A program made the translations under genes and the position numbers. Positions 19,298 to 27,969 of a stretch of 64,000 nucleotides of DNA are shown one piece after another. The stretch's first letter is position 1, and every line of letters begins with the position of its first letter. The notes under the pieces were generated by a model that made no database searches, was not told where the DNA came from, and saw only the letters and a list, made by a program, of their open reading frames with translations. Source of the DNA: Propionicimonas paludicola (GTDB lineage: Bacteria; Actinomycetota; Actinomycetes; Propionibacteriales; Propionibacteriaceae); the NCBI RefSeq assembly GCF_002563675.1, contig NZ_PDJC01000001.1, forward strand, positions 1,240,001 through 1,304,000, written 5' to 3'.

Positions 19298-22168
19298 ATG
19301 AGTGACTTCTTCGCGCGCCACCTCGGCGCCATCGACTCTGACCGTGACGAACTGCTGGCCAGCCTCGGGTTCGAGACTCTCGACCAGCTCACCGAGGCCG
19401 TGGTGCCTGAAGCCATCCGGCTGACCGAGGACCTGGCTCTGCCGGCCGCTCTGTCGGAGTTCGAGGTGCAGCAGCGGTTGACCGCGCTGGCTGCCCGGAA
19501 CAACCCGGGCGTGCCGATGATCGGGCTGGGCTACCACGCCACGGTCACTCCGCCGATCCTGCGCCGGATGGTGTTGGAGAACCCGGCCTGGTACACCGCC
19601 TACACGCCCTACCAGCCCGAGATCAGCCAGGGACGGTTGGAGGCGCTGGCCAACTTCCAGACCATGATCGCCGACCTGACCGGGCTTCCGGTGGCCGGGG
19701 CCAGCCTGCTCGACGAGGGCACCGCGGTGGCCGAGGCCGTGGCCTTGGCCCGGCGGGCGTCGCGTCGGCAGGGTGCGGTGTTGGTCGACCCGAAGCTACT
19801 GCCGCAGAGCCTGGCCGTTCTGCGTACCCGGTGTGCGGCAGTCGGGGTCGAGGTGAGGGTGGCTGAGGCGGGCGTCGCGGCTGCGCTGGAGGACGAGGAC
19901 TACTTCGCCGTCGTGCTGCAGCTACCGGCTGCCGATGGGACCCTGCCCGGCCAGGCGGAGCTGGTCGAGCTCGTCGACCGCGCGCATCAGGCCGGCGCAT
20001 TGGTCATCACCGCAGTCGACCTGCTGGCGCTGACGCTGATCGGCTCGGCCGGCGCCTGGGGTGCGGACATCGCCGTGGGCAGCGCCCAGCGGTTCGGCGT
20101 CCCGCTGTTCTACGGCGGCCCGCATGCCGGTTTCATCGCCGTCCGGTCCGGCCTGGAGCGGCAACTGCCCGGACGGATCGTCGGACTCAGCAAGGACGCC
20201 GATGGCGTGCCGGCCTTCCGGCTGGCCCTGCAGACCCGCGAGCAGCACATCCGCCGGGAGAAGGCCACCTCGAACATCTGCACAGCGCAGGTGCTGTTGG
20301 CCGTCGCGGCCGGCTGCTACGCCGTCCATCACGGTCCCGAGGGACTGACCGCGATCGCGTCCGCTGCCCACCGCAGCGCCACCCGGTTGGCGGCAGCGCT
20401 GGTGGCTGCCGGGTATGAGTTGGCCTCCGAGACCTTCTTCGACACGCTCACCGTGCACACCCCGGGCCGCGCGGACGCCATCGTGGCGGCCGCCCGCGCC
20501 GCCGGGGTGCACCTGCGCCGCATCGATGCCGACGCTGTGGGAGTCAGCATCGGCGAGGGGATCGGCGAGGACGATCTGGCTGCGGTCAGCGCGGCCTTCG
20601 GAGCATCGGCGCCGACCCAGGACACCTGGGGCGGGCTGGGCGACCATCGGCGGCAGGGGGAGTTCCTCACCCATCCGGTCTTCCGCAACTATCGCAGCGA
20701 GACCGAGCTGATGCGCTACCTGCGCACCCTGGCCGACCGAGATTTCGCGCTCGACAAGGGCATGATCCCGCTCGGCTCGTGCACCCTGAAGCTGAACCCG
20801 GCTGCCGCCATGGAGCCGATCAGCTACCCGGGCTTCGCCGGGCTGCACCCCTTCGTTGCGGCCGCGGACGCCACCGGCTACGCCGAACTGGTCGAGCAGC
20901 TGTGCGACTGGCTGGCTGAGATCACCGGCTATGACCAGGTCAGCCTGCAGCCGAACGCCGGTAGCCAGGGCGAGTTCGCCGGGCTGATGGCGATCCGCTC
21001 CTACCATCTGGCCCAGGGCCAGCCCGAGCGAGTTGTCTGCCTGATCCCAGCCTCGGCCCATGGCACCAACGCGGCCTCCGCCGTCCTGGCCGGAATGCGG
21101 GTGGTCGTGGTGGCCACCGCCGCGGACGGTTCGGTCGACCTGGACGACCTGCGGGCCAAGATCGCCGAGCATGCCGAGCGGCTGGCCGCGGTGATGGTCA
21201 CCTACCCGTCCACCCACGGCGTGTTCGAGGACACCATCACCGAGATCTGCCAGCTCGTCCACGCCGCCGGCGGCCAGGTCTATGTCGACGGTGCGAACCT
21301 CAACGCCATGCTGGGCCTGGCCCGTCCGGGCCGGTTCGGCGCCGACGTGAGCCACCTGAACCTGCACAAGACCTTCGCCATCCCGCACGGCGGCGGCGGC
21401 CCCGGAGTCGGTCCGGTGGCGGTCCGGGCGCATCTGGCCCCGTTCCTGCCCAAGCACCCGCTGGTCGAGGCAGCCGGGCCACAGACCAGCTACGGCCCGG
21501 TCAGCGCGGGCCCATTCGGTTCGGCCGGGGTACTTCCGATCAGCTGGGCGTTCATCGCCCTCATGGGTCCGGACGGCCTGAAGCTGGCCTCGCAGACCGC
21601 CATCCTGGCGGCCAACTACGTGGCCCATCGGCTGGCTCCGTACTTCCCGGTGCTCTACACCGGAGCGTCCGGGCTGGTTGCCCACGAGTGCATCGTCGAT
21701 CTGCGCGAACTCAGCCACCAGACCGGCGTAAGTGTGGACGACGTGGCCAAGCGACTGATCGACTTCGGCTTCCACGCCCCGACCATGAGCTTCCCGGTGG
21801 CCGGCACCTTGATGATCGAGCCCACTGAGTCGGAGTCCAAGGCCGAGCTGGATCGCTTCTGCGACGCCATGATCGCCATCCGGGGCGAGATGGATCAGGT
21901 GGCCGCCGGACAGTGGCCGGCCGACGACAACCCGCTGCACAATGCGCCGCACCCGGCCGCGCGAGTGCTGGCCGGCGAGTGGAACCACCCCTACCCACGA
22001 GATCTGGGCGCCTTCCCGGCCGGTTTCGCCACCGGTCCGGTCGGATCCGGCGGACGAGACAAGTACTGGCCGGCCGTCGGACGGATCGACGGCGCCTACG
22101 GCGATCGGAACCTGATCTGCACTTGTGCTCCGGTTTCGGCATATGAGGACCAGTCCGGGGAACTCTGA
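19298..22168 (+). CDS. gcvP: glycine dehydrogenase (decarboxylating), P protein
   Basis: 956 residues, full length for the single-chain P protein, which decarboxylates glycine and loads the methylamine group on GcvH. The PLP lysine is K691 in [16 protein letters not shown]. The N-terminal FFARHLG and C-terminal EPTESE and [10 protein letters not shown] segments are typical. The frame is open far upstream, but the family N-terminus fixes ATG 19298. TAGGTT at 19282-19287 would give a leader of only about four bases. GcvH lies 2.5 kb upstream; GcvT is absent here. Confidence 0.97.
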   Translation: MSDFFARHLGAIDSDRDELLASLGFETLDQLTEAVVPEAIRLTEDLALPAALSEFEVQQRLTALAARNNPGVPMIGLGYHATVTPPILRRMVLENPAWYTAYTPYQPEISQGRLEALANFQTMIADLTGLPVAGASLLDEGTAVAEAVALARRASRRQGAVLVDPKLLPQSLAVLRTRCAAVGVEVRVAEAGVAAALEDEDYFAVVLQLPAADGTLPGQAELVELVDRAHQAGALVITAVDLLALTLIGSAGAWGADIAVGSAQRFGVPLFYGGPHAGFIAVRSGLERQLPGRIVGLSKDADGVPAFRLALQTREQHIRREKATSNICTAQVLLAVAAGCYAVHHGPEGLTAIASAAHRSATRLAAALVAAGYELASETFFDTLTVHTPGRADAIVAAARAAGVHLRRIDADAVGVSIGEGIGEDDLAAVSAAFGASAPTQDTWGGLGDHRRQGEFLTHPVFRNYRSETELMRYLRTLADRDFALDKGMIPLGSCTLKLNPAAAMEPISYPGFAGLHPFVAAADATGYAELVEQLCDWLAEITGYDQVSLQPNAGSQGEFAGLMAIRSYHLAQGQPERVVCLIPASAHGTNAASAVLAGMRVVVVATAADGSVDLDDLRAKIAEHAERLAAVMVTYPSTHGVFEDTITEICQLVHAAGGQVYVDGANLNAMLGLARPGRFGADVSHLNLHKTFAIPHGGGGPGVGPVAVRAHLAPFLPKHPLVEAAGPQTSYGPVSAGPFGSAGVLPISWAFIALMGPDGLKLASQTAILAANYVAHRLAPYFPVLYTGASGLVAHECIVDLRELSHQTGVSVDDVAKRLIDFGFHAPTMSFPVAGTLMIEPTESESKAELDRFCDAMIAIRGEMDQVAAGQWPADDNPLHNAPHPAARVLAGEWNHPYPRDLGAFPAGFATGPVGSGGRDKYWPAVGRIDGAYGDRNLICTCAPVSAYEDQSGEL

Positions 22169-22172
22169 GTCC

Positions 22173-23252
22173 ATGCAGGAATGGTGGAGTCGCTTCAGCC
22201 AGCGCGCCTGGGTTGCCCATGTGCTGCGCACCGTCGAGCGTTTCAACGTGCGCGGCGGTGGGATTGCGGCTGCGGCCATCGCGTACTACTCGGTGCTGTC
22301 CATGGTGCCGGTGCTGATGCTGGTGTTCTCCGCACTCGGGCTCACGTTGACTGTGTGGCGTCCGGACTCGCTGGTGGTGCTGAACAGCTACCTGAGCGAT
22401 GAACTGGCGGCCTTCGGCGATCTGGGCAAGCAGTTGGAGCCGGTGATCCGGGACGCCCTGAGCAACTGGGCCGGGATCGGCACCACCGGTCTGGTGATCG
22501 CGCTGTGGACCGGGACGAACTGGATCGGCAACCTCAAGCGGGCCACCCGGGTGCTGATGCGCACCGATGTCGATCGTCCGGACGAGGCGCTGCCGTTCTA
22601 CCTGGACCTGCCGGTCAACTTCGCGGCGCTGATCGCGCTGATCGCGGGCGTCCTGGCCAGCTTCGCGGCCACCGGGGCGGCCACGTCGCTGGGCAGCACG
22701 GTGGCCGGATGGCTGGGGGTGACCGGTGCGGTCGCCGCCTTCATGTTGCGGGCCGTATCCCTGCTGATCTCGCTCGTGGTCGGGGTGCTGCTCTTCTGGT
22801 GGCTGTTCAGCTGGTTCGCACCGCACCCGGTGCCGCCGAGGCTGGTCCGGGCGGCCGCAGTGATCGGCTCGGTGGCGCTGATCGCGCTGCAGTTCGTGGC
22901 CGGTGCGCTGATTGGAGTGTTCTCCGGCAACCTGGCGGCGAACCTGTTCGGCCCGGTGATCATCGCCATGCTGTTCTTGAACCTGTTCGCCACATTGATC
23001 CTGTACCTGGCCGCCTGGTTGGCGACGGCCGAAGCCCCGCTCGCGGCCGAACCCGAGCCGGTCATCGAGCTGCCGAGCGAACCTGAGCCGGTCGAGACCA
23101 AGCCGGGCCAGCACTGGGTCTCCGCCGAGGTGGCCCGGCGCAGCATGGGGGTGGGGCTCGGCACCGGCTACACCGTGGGAGCGGCCACCGGTCTGGGACT
23201 GGGCGCTGTGGTAGCCATGCTGGTGGCTCGGCTGCGGGGCAAGGCCCAGTGA
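22173..23252 (+). CDS. YihY/BrkB-family membrane protein
   Basis: 359 residues with about six transmembrane helices. The family start FNVRGGGIAAAAIAYYSVLSMVPVL is clear, followed by the GLVIALWTGTNWI and VNFAALIALIAG helices and WLFSWFAPHPVPPRL. The C-terminus is acidic, then has a Gly-rich helix (GVGLGTGYTVGAATGLGLGAV). Function is unsettled in the family; an older RNase BN label is incorrect. The start at 22173, just after the gcvP stop, is chosen over 22143. It overlaps the next gene by GTGA. Confidence 0.85.
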   Translation: MQEWWSRFSQRAWVAHVLRTVERFNVRGGGIAAAAIAYYSVLSMVPVLMLVFSALGLTLTVWRPDSLVVLNSYLSDELAAFGDLGKQLEPVIRDALSNWAGIGTTGLVIALWTGTNWIGNLKRATRVLMRTDVDRPDEALPFYLDLPVNFAALIALIAGVLASFAATGAATSLGSTVAGWLGVTGAVAAFMLRAVSLLISLVVGVLLFWWLFSWFAPHPVPPRLVRAAAVIGSVALIALQFVAGALIGVFSGNLAANLFGPVIIAMLFLNLFATLILYLAAWLATAEAPLAAEPEPVIELPSEPEPVETKPGQHWVSAEVARRSMGVGLGTGYTVGAATGLGLGAVVAMLVARLRGKAQ

Positions 23253-24400
23253 CTAGGAGTCCGTCCCGGCGTGGAGGCACGCCGCCGTTCCATGTGATGG
23301 AGGTCGCCCGGGCGGCCACCGAGAGGCAGCACACTCACTCCGATGCCATCCTGCTCTGCGTCGGGCAACCGGCCACGCCGGCGCCGTCCGTGGTGCGCGA
23401 AGCGGCGGCTCAGGCGGTCCGCGATGAGGTTCTCGGCTACACGGTCTCGGCCGGCCGGGACGACCTGCGAGCGGTCATCGCCGAGTACTACCGATCGCTG
23501 GGGGCCGAAGTGTCGGCCGAGCAGGTCGTGATCAGCACCGGATCCTCCGCGGCGTTCAGCCTGGTGATCCTGGCCGCCTTCGAGGCGGGGGACGTGGTGG
23601 CCATGGCCCGTCCGGGTTACCCGGCCTATCGCAACACCCTGCTCAGCCTGGGCTGCCAGGTGGCCGATCTGCCGGTGGGGGAGAGCACTCGCTACCAGCC
23701 GACCGTGGAGATGCTGGACGCGCTGGTACCGAAGCCGGCCGGACTGGTGATCGCCTCCCCGGCGAACCCGACCGGAACCATCATCGATCCCGACGAACTG
23801 TCGGCTCTGGCCCGGTGGTGCCGGGAGAACGACTGTCTGCTGATCAGCGACGAGATCTACCACGGAATCTCGTACGGGCGTCCGTGCACGACCGCCGCCT
23901 TCGATGATCAGGCCGTGGTTCTGGGTTCGCTGTCGAAGTACCACTCGATGACCGGGTGGCGGCTGGGCTGGGCAGTGCTGCCGCAGTGGCTGGCTCGTCC
24001 GGTCGAGCTGCTCCAGGGCAATCTGGCGATCTGTGCGCCCGCGGTCTCACAGGCTGCGGCGCTGGCCGCTTTCGGCCCGCAGGCGCGAGTCGAGTTGGAC
24101 GCCCACGTTCAGCGCTACGCCCGCAACCGCGAGCTGCTGCTGGCCCGGCTGCCCGAGCTCGGCATCACTGGCTTCGCACCGCCGGACGGCGCGTTCTATG
24201 TCTGGTGTGATGTCACCCATCTGACCGACGACAGTCGCGAGTGGTGTGCTGCGCTGCTCGCCGAGACCGGGGTGGCGCTGGCTCCCGGAATCGACTTCGA
24301 TCCGGTGGAGGGCCACACCAAGGTGCGGCTCAGCTTCTGCGGCGAGACCGCAGAATTGGCGACGGCCCTGGACCGGCTGGAGGAGTACCTCCAGCGCTGA
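23249..24400 (+). CDS. class I/II pyridoxal-phosphate aminotransferase
   Basis: A 383-residue fold-type I aminotransferase. The Schiff-base lysine is K230 in SLSKYHSMTGWRLGW. SPANPTGTIID and SDEIYHGISY bind PLP, and an arginine in VRLSFC binds the substrate carboxylate. It belongs to the broad aspartate/aromatic aminotransferase group; substrate cannot be assigned. The GTG start at 23249 overlaps the upstream stop. It ends 25 bases from the convergent pfp stop. Confidence 0.88.
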   Translation: MTRSPSRRGGTPPFHVMEVARAATERQHTHSDAILLCVGQPATPAPSVVREAAAQAVRDEVLGYTVSAGRDDLRAVIAEYYRSLGAEVSAEQVVISTGSSAAFSLVILAAFEAGDVVAMARPGYPAYRNTLLSLGCQVADLPVGESTRYQPTVEMLDALVPKPAGLVIASPANPTGTIIDPDELSALARWCRENDCLLISDEIYHGISYGRPCTTAAFDDQAVVLGSLSKYHSMTGWRLGWAVLPQWLARPVELLQGNLAICAPAVSQAAALAAFGPQARVELDAHVQRYARNRELLLARLPELGITGFAPPDGAFYVWCDVTHLTDDSREWCAALLAETGVALAPGIDFDPVEGHTKVRLSFCGETAELATALDRLEEYLQR

Positions 24401-24425
24401 GGCCCAGGGCCGTCCGGATACTGCG

Positions 24426-25652
24426 TCAGTGCGCGGCCGGGGCTGCTGCAACCGGTTTGGGCTGGCCGATCTTGGCCAGCAGCTCGACGTACCAGTCCTC
24501 GGTCAGATCGAACGGCTTGCCGCCCTTGATCCGATCGAAGGCGATCACGCTGAGCACGTCGCCGTTCTCCTCGTCGTGGCCGACCACACCCGGGTTGCCG
24601 GCGAGTGCGGCGTCCACGGCCAGTTCGGTCATCGACTTGATCAGCGCGCGGTCGAAGGCGTTGGCCGCCGCGGAGCGGGAGTAGTAGCCCGACTTCTGGA
24701 CGAGCACCTTCTGGGCGTGCAGCATCTGGGCGAACTGCTTGCCGAACCAGGCGCCCGGGTTGATCCGCTCGAGGCGGATGTGGCCGAAGGCGTCCCGAGC
24801 CACTTCCTGGCCCTCACGCTCCATCTCCTCGATGATGTCGGCGATGCCGGCGCCCTCGGAGAGGAAGATGTTCACGCAGCCGACCCGGTCCATGACGTCG
24901 AGCAGCCGCTCGGCCTCCTTGGCGATGTCGATCTCGGCCTCGGGGACGAACACGGCGTGGACATCCCAGGCCTCCTGGGACAGGCCGATCTCGGGCAGCC
25001 ACTCCACGCTCTCCACCCACTCGTGGTACTTGCGAGCGGTGGCGGCGGTCAGCCAGCCACAGTTGCGTCCCATCACCTCGTGGATCAGCAGGATCCGCGT
25101 TCCGGCGTTGTGCTCGGCCATCACGTTCTTCGCGAACCGGGCGCCCATCTCGGCGGCGGTATCGGCACCCAGCGACTGACGGATCGGAACCACGTCGTTG
25201 TCGATGGTCTTCGGCAGGCCGACCACGGTCAGGCCGTAGTCGTTGGTGGCCAGGTAGGCGGCCAGATCGGCGGCCGTGGTGTTGGTGTCGTCGCCGCCAA
25301 TGGTGTGCAGGACGTCCACGCCGTCGGCGACCAGGCGATCCGCCGCGACCTTCAGCGGATCCTGGCCCTCTTCGACCAGGCCGCGCTTGACGAGGTCCTT
25401 GGCATTGGTGAGCTTCACCCGCGAGTTGCCGATCGGCGAGCCGCCGTACTCGTGCAGCAGGCTGGCCCGGGCCCGGACGGCCGGAGTGACCTCCAGGAAG
25501 TCACCGGTGAGCAGGCCTTCGTAGCCATTGCGATAGGCGATGATCTCCACCTCGGGGGCGTGTTCGGTGTAGCCCTCGATCAATCCTCCGATGGCGGAGG
25601 AGAGGCAGGGGGCGAACCCGCCGGCTGTGAGCAGAGCGACCTTGTGCACCAT
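24426..25652 (-). CDS. pfp: pyrophosphate-fructose 6-phosphate 1-phosphotransferase
   Basis: 408 residues. Very close to the short PPi-dependent phosphofructokinase of Propionibacterium freudenreichii, including the N-terminus LLTAGGFAPCLSSAI. GGDD at 119-122 has the second aspartate that favours PPi over ATP, and PKTIDND carries the PPi-enzyme lysine. It catalyses reversible phosphorylation of fructose 6-phosphate with PPi, serving glycolysis and gluconeogenesis. TAGGCT at 25695-25700 (minus) is a candidate -10. The ribosome-binding site is weak (AAAGAAG directly before ATG). Confidence 0.96.
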   Translation of the reverse strand: MVHKVALLTAGGFAPCLSSAIGGLIEGYTEHAPEVEIIAYRNGYEGLLTGDFLEVTPAVRARASLLHEYGGSPIGNSRVKLTNAKDLVKRGLVEEGQDPLKVAADRLVADGVDVLHTIGGDDTNTTAADLAAYLATNDYGLTVVGLPKTIDNDVVPIRQSLGADTAAEMGARFAKNVMAEHNAGTRILLIHEVMGRNCGWLTAATARKYHEWVESVEWLPEIGLSQEAWDVHAVFVPEAEIDIAKEAERLLDVMDRVGCVNIFLSEGAGIADIIEEMEREGQEVARDAFGHIRLERINPGAWFGKQFAQMLHAQKVLVQKSGYYSRSAAANAFDRALIKSMTELAVDAALAGNPGVVGHDEENGDVLSVIAFDRIKGGKPFDLTEDWYVELLAKIGQPKPVAAAPAAH

Positions 25653-25788
25653 CTTCTTTGATTTCCAATCCTGAGCAATGAACCTTCAGGCTGGAGCCTA
25701 CCCAGAGCTGGGCGCCCCTGCTTTGTGGATAACCGCTGATGAAACACCCGTCCAGCCCTCAGAATGGAGACACCCTCGGGAGGTAGCG

Positions 25789-26184
25789 ATGCGGCCGGAT
25801 CAGCGTGGGCTGTCGATGGCACCCTTCATGGCTGCCGTCGTGCTGTCGATCCTGCTCCTGATCGGCCTGGTGGTCGATGGTGGTGCCCAGGCCACGGCGG
25901 CCCAGCGCGCCGAGAGACTGGCCGCGGCGGCGGCCAGGGCCGCGGCCGACCAGACGGCGGCCGCACGGCTGGCCGGGCAGCCACCGGACTATGCCGCCGC
26001 GGTGGCCACAGCCCGGCAGGTGATCGCAGAGCAGCCGGACGTGACCGCCGAGATCACCTTCGTGGGCGGACGGGTGCGGGTGGCAACCAGCACCGGGGCT
26101 GACACGATCGTGCTCAGCGTGATCGGAATCACCCGGCTGCCCGCGCACGGTTTCGCCGAGGCAGAACTGGTCGCTGACCGCTAG
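25789..26184 (+). CDS. TadE/TadG-like membrane-anchored protein
   Basis: 131 residues. The N-terminus RGLSMAPFMAAVVLSILLLIGLVVDGG is the single-helix prepilin-like anchor of TadE/TadG proteins, followed by an Ala-rich helix (about 45-75) and a small beta domain facing outward. GGGAGG lies five bases before ATG 25789; the frame is open upstream but that part is not protein-like. No other tad genes are in the window, so it is an orphan. The stop shares CTAG with the convergent MalY gene. Confidence 0.7.
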   Translation: MRPDQRGLSMAPFMAAVVLSILLLIGLVVDGGAQATAAQRAERLAAAAARAAADQTAAARLAGQPPDYAAAVATARQVIAEQPDVTAEITFVGGRVRVATSTGADTIVLSVIGITRLPAHGFAEAELVADR

Positions 26185-27308
26185 GCCAGAGCGGCGACCA
26201 TCCGGTCGACTGCTTCGGTCACCACTGCCGGCGAGCAAGCCAGGTTGACCCGGACCCAGCCGGCGTGGGCGGCGCCGAAGTTCGCGCCAGGAGAGAAGGC
26301 CACCCGGCCGACATCCAGGAACTGCTGAGACGGATCGGCGAAACCCAACTCGGTGCAGTCGACCCAGGCCAGGTAGGTGCCCGGCTGGGGCCGGTAGTGC
26401 ACCTGCGGCAACTTGGCGGCCAGTTCACTGGCCAGCAGCTTGCGGTTGGCCCCGATCTCGACCATCAGCTCGTCCACCCAGGACTGGGCGTGGCGCAGCG
26501 CGGCAGTATGGGCCAGGTCGGCCAGATGGCCGGCCGAATGCAGGGTGAACGGCGGCAGCTTGCCGAACAGGCGATCCACACCGGCTCCGGCAATGATCAG
26601 GCCGGCCTTGAAGCCGGCCAGGTTCCAGGCCTTGCCGGCCGAGGTCACCGTGATGGCCTGCTCGCCGCCGGCGACGGTCTGCACCGGGACGAAGCTAGTG
26701 TCGGCATCGACGAGCGGGGCATGGATCTCATCGGCGATCACCTGGACGCCATGAGTGTTGGCCAGCGCCATCAGGCCGGCCAGTTCGGCCTCGGTGTGTA
26801 CCACTCCGGTCGGGTTGTGCGGGGAGCACAGCAGGAAGGCCGCAGGTCGCTGGGCTGCGGTGAAGGCCGCCTCGATGCTGCCAAGATCCAGCCGTCCGTC
26901 CGCCCCGAGCGGAGCCTCGACGACCTGTCGCCCGTAGCCGGAGACGACTTGCCGGAACGGCGGGTAGACCGGCGGCGTGATCACCACGGCGTCTCCGGGC
27001 GTGGTGACGGCCTCCAGAACCGCGAGGATCGAGTTCATCACGTCACCGGCGCGGCGCACCTGGCGGGCCTCGACCGGCCAGGACCAGCGGTCCTGGGCCA
27101 TCTGGGTGAACGCCTCGGCGTAGCCGGTTCCATGTGGGTAGCCGGTGTCACCAGCGGTCAGGGCCTCGGTGAGAGCGGCCAGAACGACCGGTGGCAGGTG
27201 GACATCCATCTCGGCCACCCACAGGGGCAGGACATCGGCGGGGTAGGTGCGCCACTTCAGGCTCTGCCGGGCATGTAGGTCGGCCAGGGGGACGGACAGC
27301 AAGGACAT
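26181..27308 (-). CDS. MalY/PatB-family PLP aminotransferase or C-S lyase
   Basis: A 375-residue fold-type I PLP enzyme. The N-terminus KWRTYPADVLPLWVAEMDV and SPHNPTGVVH, DEIHAPL and TSAGKAWNLAGFKAG (PLP lysine) place it in the MalY/PatB group, many of which are cystathionine beta-lyases. MetX and MetW occur at 51 kb, so a role in methionine supply is possible but not shown. Transcription looks leaderless, with TAAGGT six bases before the ATG. Confidence 0.85.
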   Translation of the reverse strand: MSLLSVPLADLHARQSLKWRTYPADVLPLWVAEMDVHLPPVVLAALTEALTAGDTGYPHGTGYAEAFTQMAQDRWSWPVEARQVRRAGDVMNSILAVLEAVTTPGDAVVITPPVYPPFRQVVSGYGRQVVEAPLGADGRLDLGSIEAAFTAAQRPAAFLLCSPHNPTGVVHTEAELAGLMALANTHGVQVIADEIHAPLVDADTSFVPVQTVAGGEQAITVTSAGKAWNLAGFKAGLIIAGAGVDRLFGKLPPFTLHSAGHLADLAHTAALRHAQSWVDELMVEIGANRKLLASELAAKLPQVHYRPQPGTYLAWVDCTELGFADPSQQFLDVGRVAFSPGANFGAAHAGWVRVNLACSPAVVTEAVDRMVAALA

Positions 27309-27314
27309 GAAGGC

Positions 27315-27338
27315 ACCTTATCCGGGGCCGACTAGGGT
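27315..27338. promoter_or_regulatory. back-to-back leaderless promoters
   Basis: Minus-strand TAAGGT (27315-27320) serves the MalY-type gene six bases away; plus-strand TAGGGT (27333-27338) serves the YciO gene seven bases away. The two -10 hexamers are only 12 bases apart, so each promoter's -35 region would lie across the other's -10 and start. Confidence 0.5.
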
Positions 27339-27345
27339 GGGTTCC

Positions 27346-27969
27346 ATGGCTCGCTACTTTGACGTACACCCCGACAATCCGCAGCCACGCTCGCTCGGCC
27401 AGGTTGCGGACCTGATTCGCGGCGGCGCACTGGTCGCCTATCCCACCGACTCCGGCTATGCGCTGGGCTGTCAGCTGGGCAACCGGGACGGTCTGCAGCG
27501 GATCCGAGCGCTGCGCGGCCTGGATGATCGGCACCACTTCACTCTGGTCTGCAGCGAGTTCGGGCAGCTGGGCCAGTACGTCCAGATGGACAACAACGTC
27601 TTCCGGGCGGTGAAGGCTGCCACCCCTGGGCCCTACACCTTCATCCTGAAGGCGACCCGTGAGGCGCCGAAGGTGATGCTGCATCCGAAGAAGAAGACGG
27701 TCGGCGTCCGGGTGCCTGAACACACCACGGCACTGGCCTTGCTACACACTCTCGGTGAGCCGCTGATGTCATCGACGCTGATCCTGCCCGAGCAGGTCGA
27801 TCCGCTGACCGAGGGCTGGCTGGTCGACCAGGAGTTGGGCAATCAGCTCGACGCCATCCTGGACAGTGGTGACTGCGGCCTGGAGCCCACCACGATCATC
27901 GACCTGTCCGAGGACGAGGCCGTGGTTCTGCGTCAGGGCGCCGGCGACCCGACCCCGTTCCTGTCCTGA
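27346..27969 (+). CDS. YciO/Sua5-family threonylcarbamoyl-AMP synthase-like protein
   Basis: 207 residues with one YrdC-like domain: YPTDSGYALGC, the KKKTVGVRVPEH segment, and SSTLILP near the expected nucleotide site. It most resembles YciO, which has weak or uncertain activity compared with TsaC in the tRNA t6A pathway. There is no C-terminal Sua5 domain. The 3' end overlaps the large minus-strand gene by 37 bases. Confidence 0.85.
   Translation: MARYFDVHPDNPQPRSLGQVADLIRGGALVAYPTDSGYALGCQLGNRDGLQRIRALRGLDDRHHFTLVCSEFGQLGQYVQMDNNVFRAVKAATPGPYTFILKATREAPKVMLHPKKKTVGVRVPEHTTALALLHTLGEPLMSSTLILPEQVDPLTEGWLVDQELGNQLDAILDSGDCGLEPTTIIDLSEDEAVVLRQGAGDPTPFLS

Noticed and set aside
25678-25788. longer start of the TadE/G-like gene
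   Set aside because: The upstream residues are not membrane- or secretion-like, and GGGAGG fixes the ATG at 25789.
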